Positions 50,877-59,171 of a stretch of DNA of 64,000 nt are shown here, piece after piece. Each line of letters begins with the position of its first letter. Positions within the stretch are counted from its first letter, which is position 1. A model generated the notes under the pieces. That model saw only the letters and a list, made by a program, of their open reading frames with translations. It had not been told where the DNA came from and searched no databases. The stretch lies in assembly GCA_036374795.1 (NCBI GenBank), contig DASUTC010000265.1, forward strand, positions 42,056-106,055. The letters are read 5' to 3'. Source of the DNA: Herpetosiphonaceae bacterium (lineage in GTDB: Bacteria; Chloroflexota; Chloroflexia; Chloroflexales; Kallotenuaceae). A program made the position numbers and the translations under genes.

Positions 50877-50907
50877 CAAAGCCGCTGGCAGATGACCGGC
50901 GGCTTTG
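50877..50907 (+). terminator. Terminator after htrA
   Basis: CAAAGCCGC (50877-50885) pairs with GCGGCTTTG (50899-50907) around a 13-nt loop, 46 bp after the stop. It is placed between convergent genes and may serve both. Confidence 0.6.
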
Positions 50908-50946
50908 GTGTGTTTGCTCATCGATCGGTGTCGGCTTGCGCGGCGG

Positions 50947-51531
50947 CTAGCTTGAGCGCAGCAGATGCCGGATGTCGTCGGCCATCTGCTGCGGCTGCAC
51001 ATCATGGCTGAAGAGCAGCCGCAGTTGTCCCGCCGGATCGATGACGTACACATACGAGCTGTGCCTGGCCGGATCGAGCGCGCCGTGCTGCGCGTTGGTA
51101 TCGACGCCCGCGCCGTACTCGCGGCTCAGCTGCTCAAGCTGCTCCGGCGTTGGCCGCAGCCCCACAAACGACGGATCGAATCGATCGAGGTATTGCTTGA
51201 GCGCCTGCTCGGTGTCGCGCTGAGGATCGACCGAGATCAGCGCAAAGCGGACCTTCTCGGCGTCGCTGCCTAGCTGCTGCTTGACCTGCTTCCAGTCGCC
51301 CATGGTCGTCGGGCAAAAGTCGGGGCAGTTGGTATAGCCGAAGTAGAGCAGCGTCACGTTGCCGCGCTGCGCGCTCAACTGGAAAGGCTGACCGTGCTGA
51401 TCGGTCAGCGTGAAATCCGCGACCGGCTTCGGCGGGTTGAGCTCGGTGCCGGTGTACTGATAGGGCTGCCCGCAGCCTACCAGCACCAGCGCCGCGATCG
51501 TCGCCAGCAGCCGCAAAACGATTGGCTTCAT
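50947..51531 (-). CDS. SCO1/SenC family copper-binding lipoprotein
   Basis: A 194-residue lipoprotein with a lipobox near LVGCGQP (cysteine at about residue 20), so it is anchored outside the membrane. The thioredoxin-like domain has the copper-binding CPDFC pair (TNCPDFCPTTM) and the third ligand histidine in ARHSSYVYVID. SCO proteins deliver copper to the CuA site of cytochrome oxidase. No oxidase genes are in the window. ATG 51531 follows AGGA; a longer frame to 51573 precedes the signal peptide and is rejected. folP lies upstream on the same strand. Confidence 0.9.
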   Translation of the reverse strand: MKPIVLRLLATIAALVLVGCGQPYQYTGTELNPPKPVADFTLTDQHGQPFQLSAQRGNVTLLYFGYTNCPDFCPTTMGDWKQVKQQLGSDAEKVRFALISVDPQRDTEQALKQYLDRFDPSFVGLRPTPEQLEQLSREYGAGVDTNAQHGALDPARHSSYVYVIDPAGQLRLLFSHDVQPQQMADDIRHLLRSS

Positions 51532-51623
51532 ACGATTCCTGTGTCCTGGTACAAACACTGTGAATAGCATCACAGATCAAACGTACCAGCGGTTGCCGGA
51601 TGCGTCAAGCGGACGGTGCAGGC

Positions 51624-52973
51624 TTATTCGCTCGTTGCCTGAGCGTCCTGCTGCTCCGCGCTGCCAGCAGTGGCCGGGGCATCGGCTGTGGTGAGACGCT
51701 GCCACGCGCCCGGTCGGATGATCGCATCGGTCATACGCGCCACGCGCGCGATCGAGGCGACATCGTGGACGCGCACGATGTCCGCGCCCGCCTGGATGCC
51801 GAGCGCCGCAGTCGCCGCCGTGCCCTCGACACGCTCGTGCGGCGGCACTCCGCCGAGCGCCAGCCCAATGAACGACTTCCGCGAGGTCGCAAGCAGCAGC
51901 GGATAGCCCAGAGATTTGAACTCGCTGAAACGCCGCAGCAGCTCGATATTATGCGTCGGCGTTTTTCCGAAGCCGGGGCCGGGATCGACGATGATCTTCT
52001 CCGGCTGAATGCCATGATCCAGCGCAAACTGGATCGACTCGCGCAGCTCGCGCAGGATCTCGCCCAGCAGATCGGTGTAGGCGACGTGGCGATAGTGCCC
52101 GATCTCAACGACGGTCGGCTGTGCGCGCCGGTTATGCATGATGATGATCGGCACCTGACGCTCGGACACCAGCCGTGCCAGCGCCTTATTCCAGCCGCCG
52201 CCCGGCAGCCGCAGGCCCCACACGTCGTTGACGAGATCCGCGCCAGCATCTAGCGCCGCCGCCGCGACCTCGGCCTTCCAGGTATCGACCGAGATCGGCA
52301 GGTCGAGCGCCTGGCGCAGCGCCGCGATCACCGGCAGCACCCGCGCGCGCTCTTCGTCGGCGTCCACCTGGCGCGCGCCAGGCCGCGTGGACTCGCCGCC
52401 TACGTCGAGGAGATCCGCGCCGCTCGCGGCGAAATGCTGCGCCCGCGCCACCGCCCGCACCACTACATCTGTATCGCCGTCGCGAGCCAGGCCATCGCCC
52501 GCAAACGAGTCGGGCGTGATGTTGAGAATGCCCATGATGTAGGTCCGCTCGCCCCAGCGAAACGCGCGACCGCGCACCGCCAGCGATCCGCGCTCGGTCG
52601 CGTCGTAGGCCGTGAACGTGGCCGCAAGCTGCGCCGCCAGCCCGTGCAGCTCGTCCAGCGGAAACGCGGCCAGCCGCTCCACCAGCGAGCGGTACTGTCG
52701 CAGCGTCGCAAAGATCACCATATCGGTCGTCGCGGCTCGATCGCCAAGATAGACGGCGGGACTGATCACGCCGTCGGCGTCCAGCGCCAGCAACTCCTGC
52801 TTGACGATGATCGCCGCGACATACGAGAGCTGATCGACGCGCACAACGCGGAAGATGCCTTTGCCCGTCGTCGCCGCGACGCGCTCAGGATACGACTCGA
52901 TGCGGGCGATTTCGGTCGCCAGCGCGCTGGCCTCGGCAGCGGCCAGCACCCGAACGTTGAATTGCGTAGCCAT
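51624..52973 (-). CDS. folP: Dihydropteroate synthase with N-terminal extension
   Basis: DHPS condenses p-aminobenzoate with dihydropterin pyrophosphate in folate synthesis. The 449-residue protein is much longer than the usual 270-280. The DHPS barrel lies at about 160-435 with MGILNITPDSFAGDG, LLDVGGESTRPGA, the pterin-site SVDTWKAEVA, NDVWG, PIIIMHNR, VDPGPGFGKT and LLLATSRKSFIG. The first 155 residues are a separate alpha/beta domain of unknown role; similar two-domain DHPS proteins exist in several phyla. A Ser/Ala-rich tail follows. ATG 52973 has a weak ribosome site. It is 90 bp upstream of the SCO gene and may be co-transcribed with it. Confidence 0.93.
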   Translation of the reverse strand: MATQFNVRVLAAAEASALATEIARIESYPERVAATTGKGIFRVVRVDQLSYVAAIIVKQELLALDADGVISPAVYLGDRAATTDMVIFATLRQYRSLVERLAAFPLDELHGLAAQLAATFTAYDATERGSLAVRGRAFRWGERTYIMGILNITPDSFAGDGLARDGDTDVVVRAVARAQHFAASGADLLDVGGESTRPGARQVDADEERARVLPVIAALRQALDLPISVDTWKAEVAAAALDAGADLVNDVWGLRLPGGGWNKALARLVSERQVPIIIMHNRRAQPTVVEIGHYRHVAYTDLLGEILRELRESIQFALDHGIQPEKIIVDPGPGFGKTPTHNIELLRRFSEFKSLGYPLLLATSRKSFIGLALGGVPPHERVEGTAATAALGIQAGADIVRVHDVASIARVARMTDAIIRPGAWQRLTTADAPATAGSAEQQDAQATSE

Positions 52974-53065
52974 AGCTTCCAACCGTGCCCTCCAAAAAAG
53001 AATGACGCTCCACACGGGAGCGTCGCCACCATCGATCGCGTTTTTTGTACCGCCTGCCGGGAACG

Positions 53066-53374
53066 CTACGCTCGTCGCGTTCGCCCTGGCAGCAGCCTGC
53101 GGAGCCTGCCGGGAGCGCCGCTTTTCTCGCCGATCTCACGCACAAGCTGCCGCTCGACCTTCTCGAACATCTGCTTTTCTTGCTTGATCTCGCGCATGCG
53201 CTCTTCGTGCATCTTTTTTAGCTCGCCCTGATAGGATCGCACAAAGACCACCAGCAGCGCCGGTACCGCGATCGGCCACCAGCCGCGCACATCTTCTGCC
53301 TGCTTCGCGAAGGTCTTGAGCTGATGGCGCGCGCCGCGTATCAGCGCCAGCCGTCCAGCGATCGTTCGATTCAT
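53066..53374 (-). CDS. Hypothetical single-pass protein with coiled coil
   Basis: A 102-residue basic protein with one probable membrane helix (about 32-47, WWPIAVPALLVVFV) and a charged heptad-like helix after it (LKKMHEERMREIKQEKQ). No family is recognised. ATG 53374 follows GGAG. It is on the same strand as DedA upstream and folP downstream, with gaps of about 90 bp on each side, so it may belong to one operon. The layout suggests a small membrane-anchored scaffold or a protein that oligomerises at the membrane. Confidence 0.6.
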   Translation of the reverse strand: MNRTIAGRLALIRGARHQLKTFAKQAEDVRGWWPIAVPALLVVFVRSYQGELKKMHEERMREIKQEKQMFEKVERQLVREIGEKSGAPGRLRRLLPGRTRRA

Positions 53375-53458
53375 GCGATACTCCGTGCGCTACATGTTGA
53401 ATCTTTCGGGCGGAATCTGCCACAGCCTAGCTGTAGCAGATGACATGCCGCCAGCCGC

Positions 53459-54112
53459 CTACTTCTGCTCAAGCGATGCCGATCGCATGATGCGCGGCTT
53501 GACCACGCGCATGTACAGGAAGACGACCACGCCCAGCGCGACCAGCGCCAGCACGAGGTGCTCGTACTGCTTGACGTAGCCCAGCACTAACTGCCAGTTT
53601 GCCTGGAGCAGCCAGCCCGCGTACGACAGGATCGCGCTCCAGATTGTGGTGCCGAGCACCGTGTACAACAGGAACTTCGACAGCGGCATGCGATCCATGC
53701 CCGCCGGGATCGAGATCAGGCTTCTGATGATCGGGATCAGGCGACCAAAGAAGATCACCAGCTCGCCATGACGATTGAAATAGCCTAGCGATACGTCGAG
53801 ATCGTTCTCGGAGATGAAAGCGTAGCGGCCCCAGCGCCGCACAAAGCGGCGGATCACGGTTTCGTTGGCCCACGCGCCGAACCAGTAGAGCACCAGCGCG
53901 CCGATCACGGAGCCGAGCATGCCCGCGACGATGACCGCAAAAATATTGAAGGTGCCCTCGCGCGCCATAAACCCGGCGAGCGGCATCACAAGCTCAGAGG
54001 GGATCGGAGGAAAGATATTCTCGGCGGCCATCACCAGCACGATGCCAGGATAGCCCAGGCCCTCGATGATACGTTGAATCCATTCGCCCAAGCTGCCTAA
54101 TAGTTCGCCCAC
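53459..54112 (-). CDS. DedA family membrane protein
   Basis: A 217-residue integral membrane protein of the DedA/SNARE-associated family, involved in phospholipid or undecaprenyl phosphate flipping and needed for envelope integrity. The family motif AAENIFPPIPSELVMPLAGF is at about 31-50, and the hallmark FFGRLIPIIRSLISIPAGM with conserved arginines is at about 120-138. It has about five hydrophobic segments. GTG 54112 is preferred because GAGGT lies 5 bases upstream; GTG 54124 has none. It is divergent from the BrnT-type toxin remnant. Confidence 0.92.
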   Translation of the reverse strand: MGELLGSLGEWIQRIIEGLGYPGIVLVMAAENIFPPIPSELVMPLAGFMAREGTFNIFAVIVAGMLGSVIGALVLYWFGAWANETVIRRFVRRWGRYAFISENDLDVSLGYFNRHGELVIFFGRLIPIIRSLISIPAGMDRMPLSKFLLYTVLGTTIWSAILSYAGWLLQANWQLVLGYVKQYEHLVLALVALGVVVFLYMRVVKPRIMRSASLEQK

Positions 54113-54225
54113 GTGTAACCTCACAGGTAATAATCAGCGCGTGCATTGTACGGAGTTGCATCGGGGCTGTCAATGCAGCCCGGCTGATACGCGCTGCACC
54201 TCTAGCAAGCCTCTCCAAAGCCATG

Positions 54226-54231
54226 TACAAT
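54226..54231 (+). promoter_or_regulatory. -10 of the BrnT-BrnA module
   Basis: TACAAT, preceded by TG, ends six bases before ATG 54238. Transcription would start at about the A of that ATG, so the toxin mRNA may be leaderless. Confidence 0.4.
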
Positions 54232-54237
54232 GACGGG

Positions 54238-54530
54238 ATGGATGTGGTGTATCGCCTACAAGGTAGCGAGTTTGAGTGGGACGACGAGAAGGCGCAAAGC
54301 AATATCGTCAAACACGGAGTTACGTTTGAAGAAGCGGTCGAAGCATGCTTCGACCCGTTCTATCAAACAGGTGATGCATTGGTTGATGATGAGCAGCGTG
54401 ACTTTATTCTCGCTATTCTGTAGCGCTGCGGTTACTGTTAGTCATTTACACCGAACGTGGAGAACGCACCCGCATCATCTCGGTGCGTCCCGCGACACGG
54501 CACGAAAGGAAGCTGGATGAAGAATCGTGA
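54238..54530 (+). pseudogene. BrnT-type toxin, frameshifted
   Basis: BrnT toxins are small RNases with a RelE-like fold. The first frame has FEWDDEKAQSNIVKHGVTFEEAVEACFDP, the family signature, and DEQRDFILAI, then stops at 54423. The frame starting at 54417 continues with SVALRLLLVIYTERGERTRI and ISVRPATRHERKLDEES, the normal C-terminus, stopping at 54530. A net loss of one base, or of seven (which would restore GY before SVALR), explains the shift. The C-terminal stretch carries the conserved RIISxR and ARxxER residues, so the truncated product should be inactive. ATG 54238 is chosen over 54223 because the -10 overlaps the latter. Confidence 0.9.
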
Positions 54531-54810
54531 TGAAGCGGAGACGCTTCGTATCCGGCCACGTGCGGCAGAGGAAGTGACCATCAATATCCCCGTCGATACG
54601 ATGCAGACGCTCAAGAAAATCGCAGCTAATCGAGATATGTCCATACAAGCCTTGCTCAAGCTGTATATTGGACAAGGGTTACGCCAGGATGCCGCGCAGT
54701 TGTACGCTGACCGCGTATTGGAAATGACCGCCGAAGTGCTCGCACGCCATGTCGAGTCGCAAGATGAGATCGCGGCTATTCTCCATGAGATCCGTAGTAA
54801 GGCAGCATAA
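54517..54810 (+). CDS. BrnA-like ribbon-helix-helix antitoxin
   Basis: A 97-residue antitoxin. ATG 54517 follows AAAGGA and lies 14 bp inside the toxin's original 3' end, the normal toxin-first order of BrnT-BrnA. The ribbon-helix-helix module is EVTINIPVDTMQTLKKIAANRDMSIQALLKLYIGQGL (about 21-57), followed by a long acidic helix. The sequence differs from classical BrnA, so only the position and fold support the call. It is complete even though the toxin is not. Confidence 0.8.
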   Translation: MKNRDEAETLRIRPRAAEEVTINIPVDTMQTLKKIAANRDMSIQALLKLYIGQGLRQDAAQLYADRVLEMTAEVLARHVESQDEIAAILHEIRSKAA

Positions 54811-54884
54811 GCTACCGCTCGACGCCGACGACTTGGCGGCTTTTCGTGCTGTTTTCGTACGGTAAGTATAGCAGTGGGTCGCTC

Positions 54885-54913
54885 TTGGGGAAGAGTATAA
54901 CCTTAGTTATACT
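54885..54913 (+). promoter_or_regulatory. Promoter of the MazE-like antitoxin
   Basis: TTGGGG (54885-54890), a 17-bp spacer and TATACT (54908-54913). The start codon is at 54920, so the transcript would be leaderless. A TATAAC at 54896-54901 is an alternative -10 giving a short leader. Confidence 0.45.
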
Positions 54914-54919
54914 AGAGGC

Positions 54920-55156
54920 ATGAAGACAGCTATTTCTATTCCTGATGAGTTATTCGAGTTCGCCGAGCGGTTTGCTCAATGGCACGGCTTATCACGCAGT
55001 GAGCTGCACGCTACTGCCCTTCGCCAGTATTTGCAGGATCATCGCAGCGAGGCGATTACGCAGCAGCTTGATGCCATTTATGCTGAGGAGCCAGGTACGC
55101 TTGATCCCACGCTCACGCGCGCACAGACTCGTACCTTATCAAGGGAAGCATGGTAA
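54920..55156 (+). CDS. MazE-like/CopG-type antitoxin
   Basis: A 78-residue antitoxin. The first half, AISIPDELFEFAERFAQWHGLSRSELHATALRQYL, is a ribbon-helix-helix DNA-binding domain. The acidic and proline-containing second half would bind MazF. The TAATG overlap with the following MazF start couples translation. The frame is complete while the toxin is both frameshifted and truncated. An AGAGG sequence precedes the ATG. Confidence 0.85.
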   Translation: MKTAISIPDELFEFAERFAQWHGLSRSELHATALRQYLQDHRSEAITQQLDAIYAEEPGTLDPTLTRAQTRTLSREAW

Positions 55157-55265
55157 TGCAGCGCGGCGAGATTTGGTGGGTAGATCTGCCAGAACCCGTC
55201 GCCTCCAACGAGGGTATCGGCGACCGATTTTGATCATCCAGTCAGACGACTTTAAGGACACAGCC
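55156..55265 (+). pseudogene. MazF-type toxin remnant, frameshifted and 3'-truncated
   Basis: MazF is an mRNA endoribonuclease of about 110 residues. The first frame starts RGEIWWVDLPEPVAS, a perfect MazF beginning, then stops at 55233. The frame from 55209 gives RGYRRPILIIQSDDFKDT, the next conserved block. A one-base loss near 55206 explains this (restoring SERGYRRP). After about 55262 the similarity stops, three codons before the convergent ABC transporter stop codon at 55270. About two thirds of the toxin is therefore missing. Confidence 0.88.
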
Positions 55266-55269
55266 CGCC

Positions 55270-56289
55270 CTACCCCGTCACCTCGGCCTCGCCGACAGTC
55301 CTGCGATCGGAGCTCATGCCGCCGCTGAACAGCTCGCCGATGATCTCCTCGACCGGCGGCTCCTCGATCGTCACGTCCACGATCGGCAGATCGCGCAGCA
55401 GCCGCGCCGCCACCCGCGATGTCTCGTCGCGCCCGACCAGCAGGCTGCCCTCGACGCCATTCAGCGTATCGAGCGTGCCGTAGCGCTCCAGCACCGCACG
55501 CTCGATCGGCTGCTCCATCTTGACCCGCACGATCTTATGCGGCGCGACGCGCTCGACCAGCGCCTGGAAGTCGCCGTCGTAGAGCAGCCTGCCGCGATCG
55601 ATCACGATGATCCGCTTGCAGAGCGCGGTAACATCGGCCATGTAATGGCTCGTCAGCAGCACCGTCGCGCGATGGCGCACGTTATACTCGGCGATGAACT
55701 TACGCACATTCGCCTGCATCGTCACATCCAGGCCGATCGTCGGCTCGTCCAAGAACAGCACCCTGGGCCGATGCAGCAGCGCCGCCGCCAGCTCGCACTT
55801 CATGCGCTCGCCCAGAGATAGCTTGCGCACCTGCTTGGTCAGCAGCGGCTCAAGGCCGAGCAGATCGCTGAGTTCGGCGACCGTCTGGCGATACTGGTCG
55901 TCGGGGATCTCGTAGATCGCGCGGTTGACCTCGAACGTCTCGATCGCGGGCAGATCCCAGATCAACTGCTGCTTCTGGCCCATCACCAGTGTGATCTGGC
56001 GCAGAAACTCATTGCGGCGCTCGAAGGGCGTGTAGCCCAGCACGTGCAGCTCGCCGCCGGATGGATGGAGCAGACCGGAGAGCATCTTAAGCGTCGTCGT
56101 TTTGCCCGCGCCGTTCGGGCCAAGAAACCCGACCACCTCGCCCTCGTCGATTGTAAACGAAATATCGTCGACCGCGCGCACGTCCTCGTATCGACGACTC
56201 ACGAACGCGCGCAGCGAGCCGAGCAGACCCGGCGCTTTATGATGCACGCGATAGTATTTCTTGAGATGGGCTACGTTGATCTGCGGCAT
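55270..56289 (-). CDS. ABC transporter ATP-binding protein, ABC-2 type
   Basis: A 339-residue ATPase subunit. It has Walker A FLGPNGAGKTTT at 56-67, Q-loop MGQKQQL, signature LSLGERMKCELAAAL near 158-172, Walker B VLFLDEPT near 176 and the H-loop TSHYM. The N-terminal extension KKYYRVHHKAPGLLGSLRAF is typical of the subgroup paired with DUF990/ABC-2 permeases (exporters of lipids or drugs). The permease genes that normally follow are absent: directly downstream lies the MazF remnant on the opposite strand. ATG 56289 has no strong ribosome site. Confidence 0.9.
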   Translation of the reverse strand: MPQINVAHLKKYYRVHHKAPGLLGSLRAFVSRRYEDVRAVDDISFTIDEGEVVGFLGPNGAGKTTTLKMLSGLLHPSGGELHVLGYTPFERRNEFLRQITLVMGQKQQLIWDLPAIETFEVNRAIYEIPDDQYRQTVAELSDLLGLEPLLTKQVRKLSLGERMKCELAAALLHRPRVLFLDEPTIGLDVTMQANVRKFIAEYNVRHRATVLLTSHYMADVTALCKRIIVIDRGRLLYDGDFQALVERVAPHKIVRVKMEQPIERAVLERYGTLDTLNGVEGSLLVGRDETSRVAARLLRDLPIVDVTIEEPPVEEIIGELFSGGMSSDRRTVGEAEVTG

Positions 56290-56546
56290 ACACCACCTGA
56301 CGTTTGAGACGAACTACTGCATGGCAGGATACCACAAGCGATCTCGTGTTGACGCTGGCTCGACCAGCATCGCGATGTTAAAGCAACACAATCGGGGGTT
56401 CCTCCAAAAGAGGAAAAACGCCTGGTGATGAGCGTCCGGCAGAGGATAGATGTTCCCAGGCCACCCGATTGCGCTTCAGGTACCATACCAAATCGAGCGC
56501 ACGCGCGTCAAGCCCTACGCTGCGCTCATACTGCCCGTAACATGTG
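56290..56546. other. Intergenic region upstream of the ABC gene and downstream of a kinase gene
   Basis: No gene. A TTCCTC/GAGGAA inverted repeat with loop CAAAA lies near 56398-56416, with an A-run on its right. No terminator typical of the kinase gene is seen. Confidence 0.4.
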
Positions 56547-59171
56547 CTACGTCATCGCTGGCAGCGCAAAGCCGAACACACTACCGCTACCCTCGGTCGA
56601 TTCGCACCACATACGCCCGCCGTGGAGCGCGACGATCTCCTTGGAGACGCTCAGCCCCAGGCCCATCCCGCCGACCTCGCCCACTGTTTCGCCGTGGGCC
56701 TGATACCACGGCTCGAAGATCTGCGCCTGTTTGTCGCGGGGAACGCCCACGCCATGATCGCGCACGGTAACATAGACATCGTCATCGCGCCGCGCCAGCC
56801 CAACCTCGATCAGCCCGCCCTCAGGCGAATACTTGATCGCGTTGTCCAGCATATTCTGGATCACATGGCTGATCCGCAGCCGGTCGGCCATCACCTTAAG
56901 CTCCGCCGGAGCCTCCAGCGTCAGCTCATGGCGCGATGTCATCGTCTGCGCCTGTGTGACAGCGGTATGCGCCACCGCCACCAGATCGACCACTTCGAGC
57001 TGCAGATCCAGGCGGCCTACCTGCATCCGGCTCACGTCCATCAGCTTCTGGACGATATGCACCACCCGATCGGCCTGCGCGTCGATCGTTTGCAGCGCGC
57101 GCTGGAGCCGCGAGCGATCGAGATTGGAGCGTAGCCGCATCAGCGCGAGCTGCGTGTAGCCTTTGAGCGTCGTGATCGGCGTTTTCAGCTCATGCGCCGC
57201 CGCCGCGATAAAATCGACCCTGAGCTGCTCAAGCGCTTTTTGCTGTGTCACATCGCGCACCACCGCCACCGCGCCGACGACCTGGTCGCTGCTGTCGCGC
57301 ATCGGCGTAGCCGTGACGGCGACAACCACGGGCGCGTGTGGCCGCCGCTGTGGCTGAAGTGTCAGCTCGGCGCGCACGCTGCGCCCTTCCAGCGCCGACC
57401 GCAGACCGAGCGAGTGATGCCGATCAGCACAATCAGCCGCGAACAAGGGCGGAATATCGTCGATCGTCGCAAGCTCGATCGACTGATCGGTCAGGCCGAA
57501 CATCGTCAGCGCGGCGCGATTCACCGTCAGCAGCCGACCCTCCCGATCGCACGTCCAGACGCCATCGCCCATCGCTGTGAGCGTCGCGCTGAGCTGCCGG
57601 GCTTTATCCCTGGCGAGACGGGCCTGTGCCTGCGCCTCACGCCGGGCCGCTACTTGCGCCACGTAGAGCTGTGCCCGCTCAAGCGCCAGCGATACCTGAT
57701 GCACGAACGGCTCCATCATGCGGATCAGATCGTCGTCCAGGGGCTGCCGGTGGAAGAAGCCGACTACGCCTAGCAGACGATCGCGCGCGATCAGTGGATA
57801 CCCCGCGAAGCTGCGGATGCCGGTCTGCTCGGCCCAATCACGATCGCCCAGGCCGCGCTCGTCGGGCACATCGTTGGTGACGAACGGCTGGCTCGATGCC
57901 GCGATCCTGCCGACGGTGTGCTGACCGAGCTTGATCCGGCCAAACGGCCCACTGGTTTGGGTGTACAGACCAGCGCTGGAGCGCAGCACCAGCTCTTCGG
58001 CGATATTGTCGAAGAGCCAGACGCGCGCAAATGTGAATCCCAGCCGATCGACCAGGACATTCGTCACATACTCCACGATCGCCTGGGTGCGTAGCTCGCT
58101 CCCAAGGTGCTCGCCGACCTGATTGAGCAGGCGCAGCATCTCGCTGCGGCGACGATCCCGCTCGAAGCTGCGCGCGGTCCGAATCGCCACGGCAGCCTGA
58201 TCAGCCAGCGACACCAGCAGCGAAACCTGGGCTGAGTCGAACGCCTGCGGCTGCGTCGCATACACCTCCAGCACGCCTCTGACATCATCGCCCAGCAGCG
58301 GCAGCGCTACGACCGTGCGTGCCGCTCCGCTGTCGAGCGCCGGGAAGACAAGGCGAGACGTTTGCCGCGTATCCTCGACCACCTGCATCTGCCGGGTGCG
58401 TAGTGCCTGCCCGGCCAGCGAGGTTTCGCAGGCAAACGCGCGCGGATCGCTCGCGGCGATATTCACGCCACAGGCCCCGACCGGAACACAGCTCTGGTCG
58501 GCATCCGATACCAGATAGACGGCTGCCGCCTGCACGATTCCTTCCGTCACCGCCGCCCCGGCAATCACTTGCAGCATCTCCGCCAGCGACCGCATCGAGT
58601 TCAACGCCTCGGCGATACGTTGGAGCAGATTCGCCCGCGCTTCCCGCTGGCGCAGCGCGACGGCCATAGTTTGCAGTTGCCGGTACTGCGCGTTGACCTC
58701 CGCCTCCAGCAACTTCTGCGCGGTGACATCGCGGCAGGTAAACGTCGCGCCGATGATCGCGCCATTGGCAGCCCGAAGCGGCGCGATCTCCAACTGACAG
58801 AGCAGCGGATCGGTCGCAGAGCAATCGACATCCAGCGTATGTCGCCGCAGCCGCCCCTCGAAGATCGCCTCGCAGACCGTGCGCGTCATCTCTCGCTGCT
58901 CGCCCGCGATACAATCGAGCAAATGTTTGCCGATGATCCCCGCGCTGGTAATCGTCGCGCCGCCATGATCGAGCGCAAAACGATCCCACTCGCGGTTAAC
59001 CATCACGATGCGGAAGTCGCGGTCGATGGCATACACCACGGCTCCAACCGCGTCGAGCGCCCCGCGAGCATACTGATCGGCACTCCACAGCTTGCCGTAA
59101 TATGGCAGGACGTCTGATAATCGGTCGCTTACAGCATAGACTCTTGCCTGCTTCAGCTTTACACGTTCCAT
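56547..59171 (-). CDS. Soluble sensor histidine kinase (PAS-GAF-GAF-PAS)
   Basis: An 874-residue kinase without membrane helices. Domains in order: PAS (about 35-150, with ARGALDAVGAVVYAIDRDFRI), GAF (185-330), GAF (345-495), PAS (510-635), HisKA (650-720) with phosphoacceptor H660 in AAAHELKTPI, and ATPase (755-870) with NAIKYSPEGG, DHGVGVP and GLGLSVSKEI. The PAS and GAF domains suggest sensing of cytosolic ligands, redox state or light. No response regulator lies next to it. ATG 59171 is used; the upstream sequence is poor in ribosome-site matches. Confidence 0.88.
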   Translation of the reverse strand: MERVKLKQARVYAVSDRLSDVLPYYGKLWSADQYARGALDAVGAVVYAIDRDFRIVMVNREWDRFALDHGGATITSAGIIGKHLLDCIAGEQREMTRTVCEAIFEGRLRRHTLDVDCSATDPLLCQLEIAPLRAANGAIIGATFTCRDVTAQKLLEAEVNAQYRQLQTMAVALRQREARANLLQRIAEALNSMRSLAEMLQVIAGAAVTEGIVQAAAVYLVSDADQSCVPVGACGVNIAASDPRAFACETSLAGQALRTRQMQVVEDTRQTSRLVFPALDSGAARTVVALPLLGDDVRGVLEVYATQPQAFDSAQVSLLVSLADQAAVAIRTARSFERDRRRSEMLRLLNQVGEHLGSELRTQAIVEYVTNVLVDRLGFTFARVWLFDNIAEELVLRSSAGLYTQTSGPFGRIKLGQHTVGRIAASSQPFVTNDVPDERGLGDRDWAEQTGIRSFAGYPLIARDRLLGVVGFFHRQPLDDDLIRMMEPFVHQVSLALERAQLYVAQVAARREAQAQARLARDKARQLSATLTAMGDGVWTCDREGRLLTVNRAALTMFGLTDQSIELATIDDIPPLFAADCADRHHSLGLRSALEGRSVRAELTLQPQRRPHAPVVVAVTATPMRDSSDQVVGAVAVVRDVTQQKALEQLRVDFIAAAAHELKTPITTLKGYTQLALMRLRSNLDRSRLQRALQTIDAQADRVVHIVQKLMDVSRMQVGRLDLQLEVVDLVAVAHTAVTQAQTMTSRHELTLEAPAELKVMADRLRISHVIQNMLDNAIKYSPEGGLIEVGLARRDDDVYVTVRDHGVGVPRDKQAQIFEPWYQAHGETVGEVGGMGLGLSVSKEIVALHGGRMWCESTEGSGSVFGFALPAMT

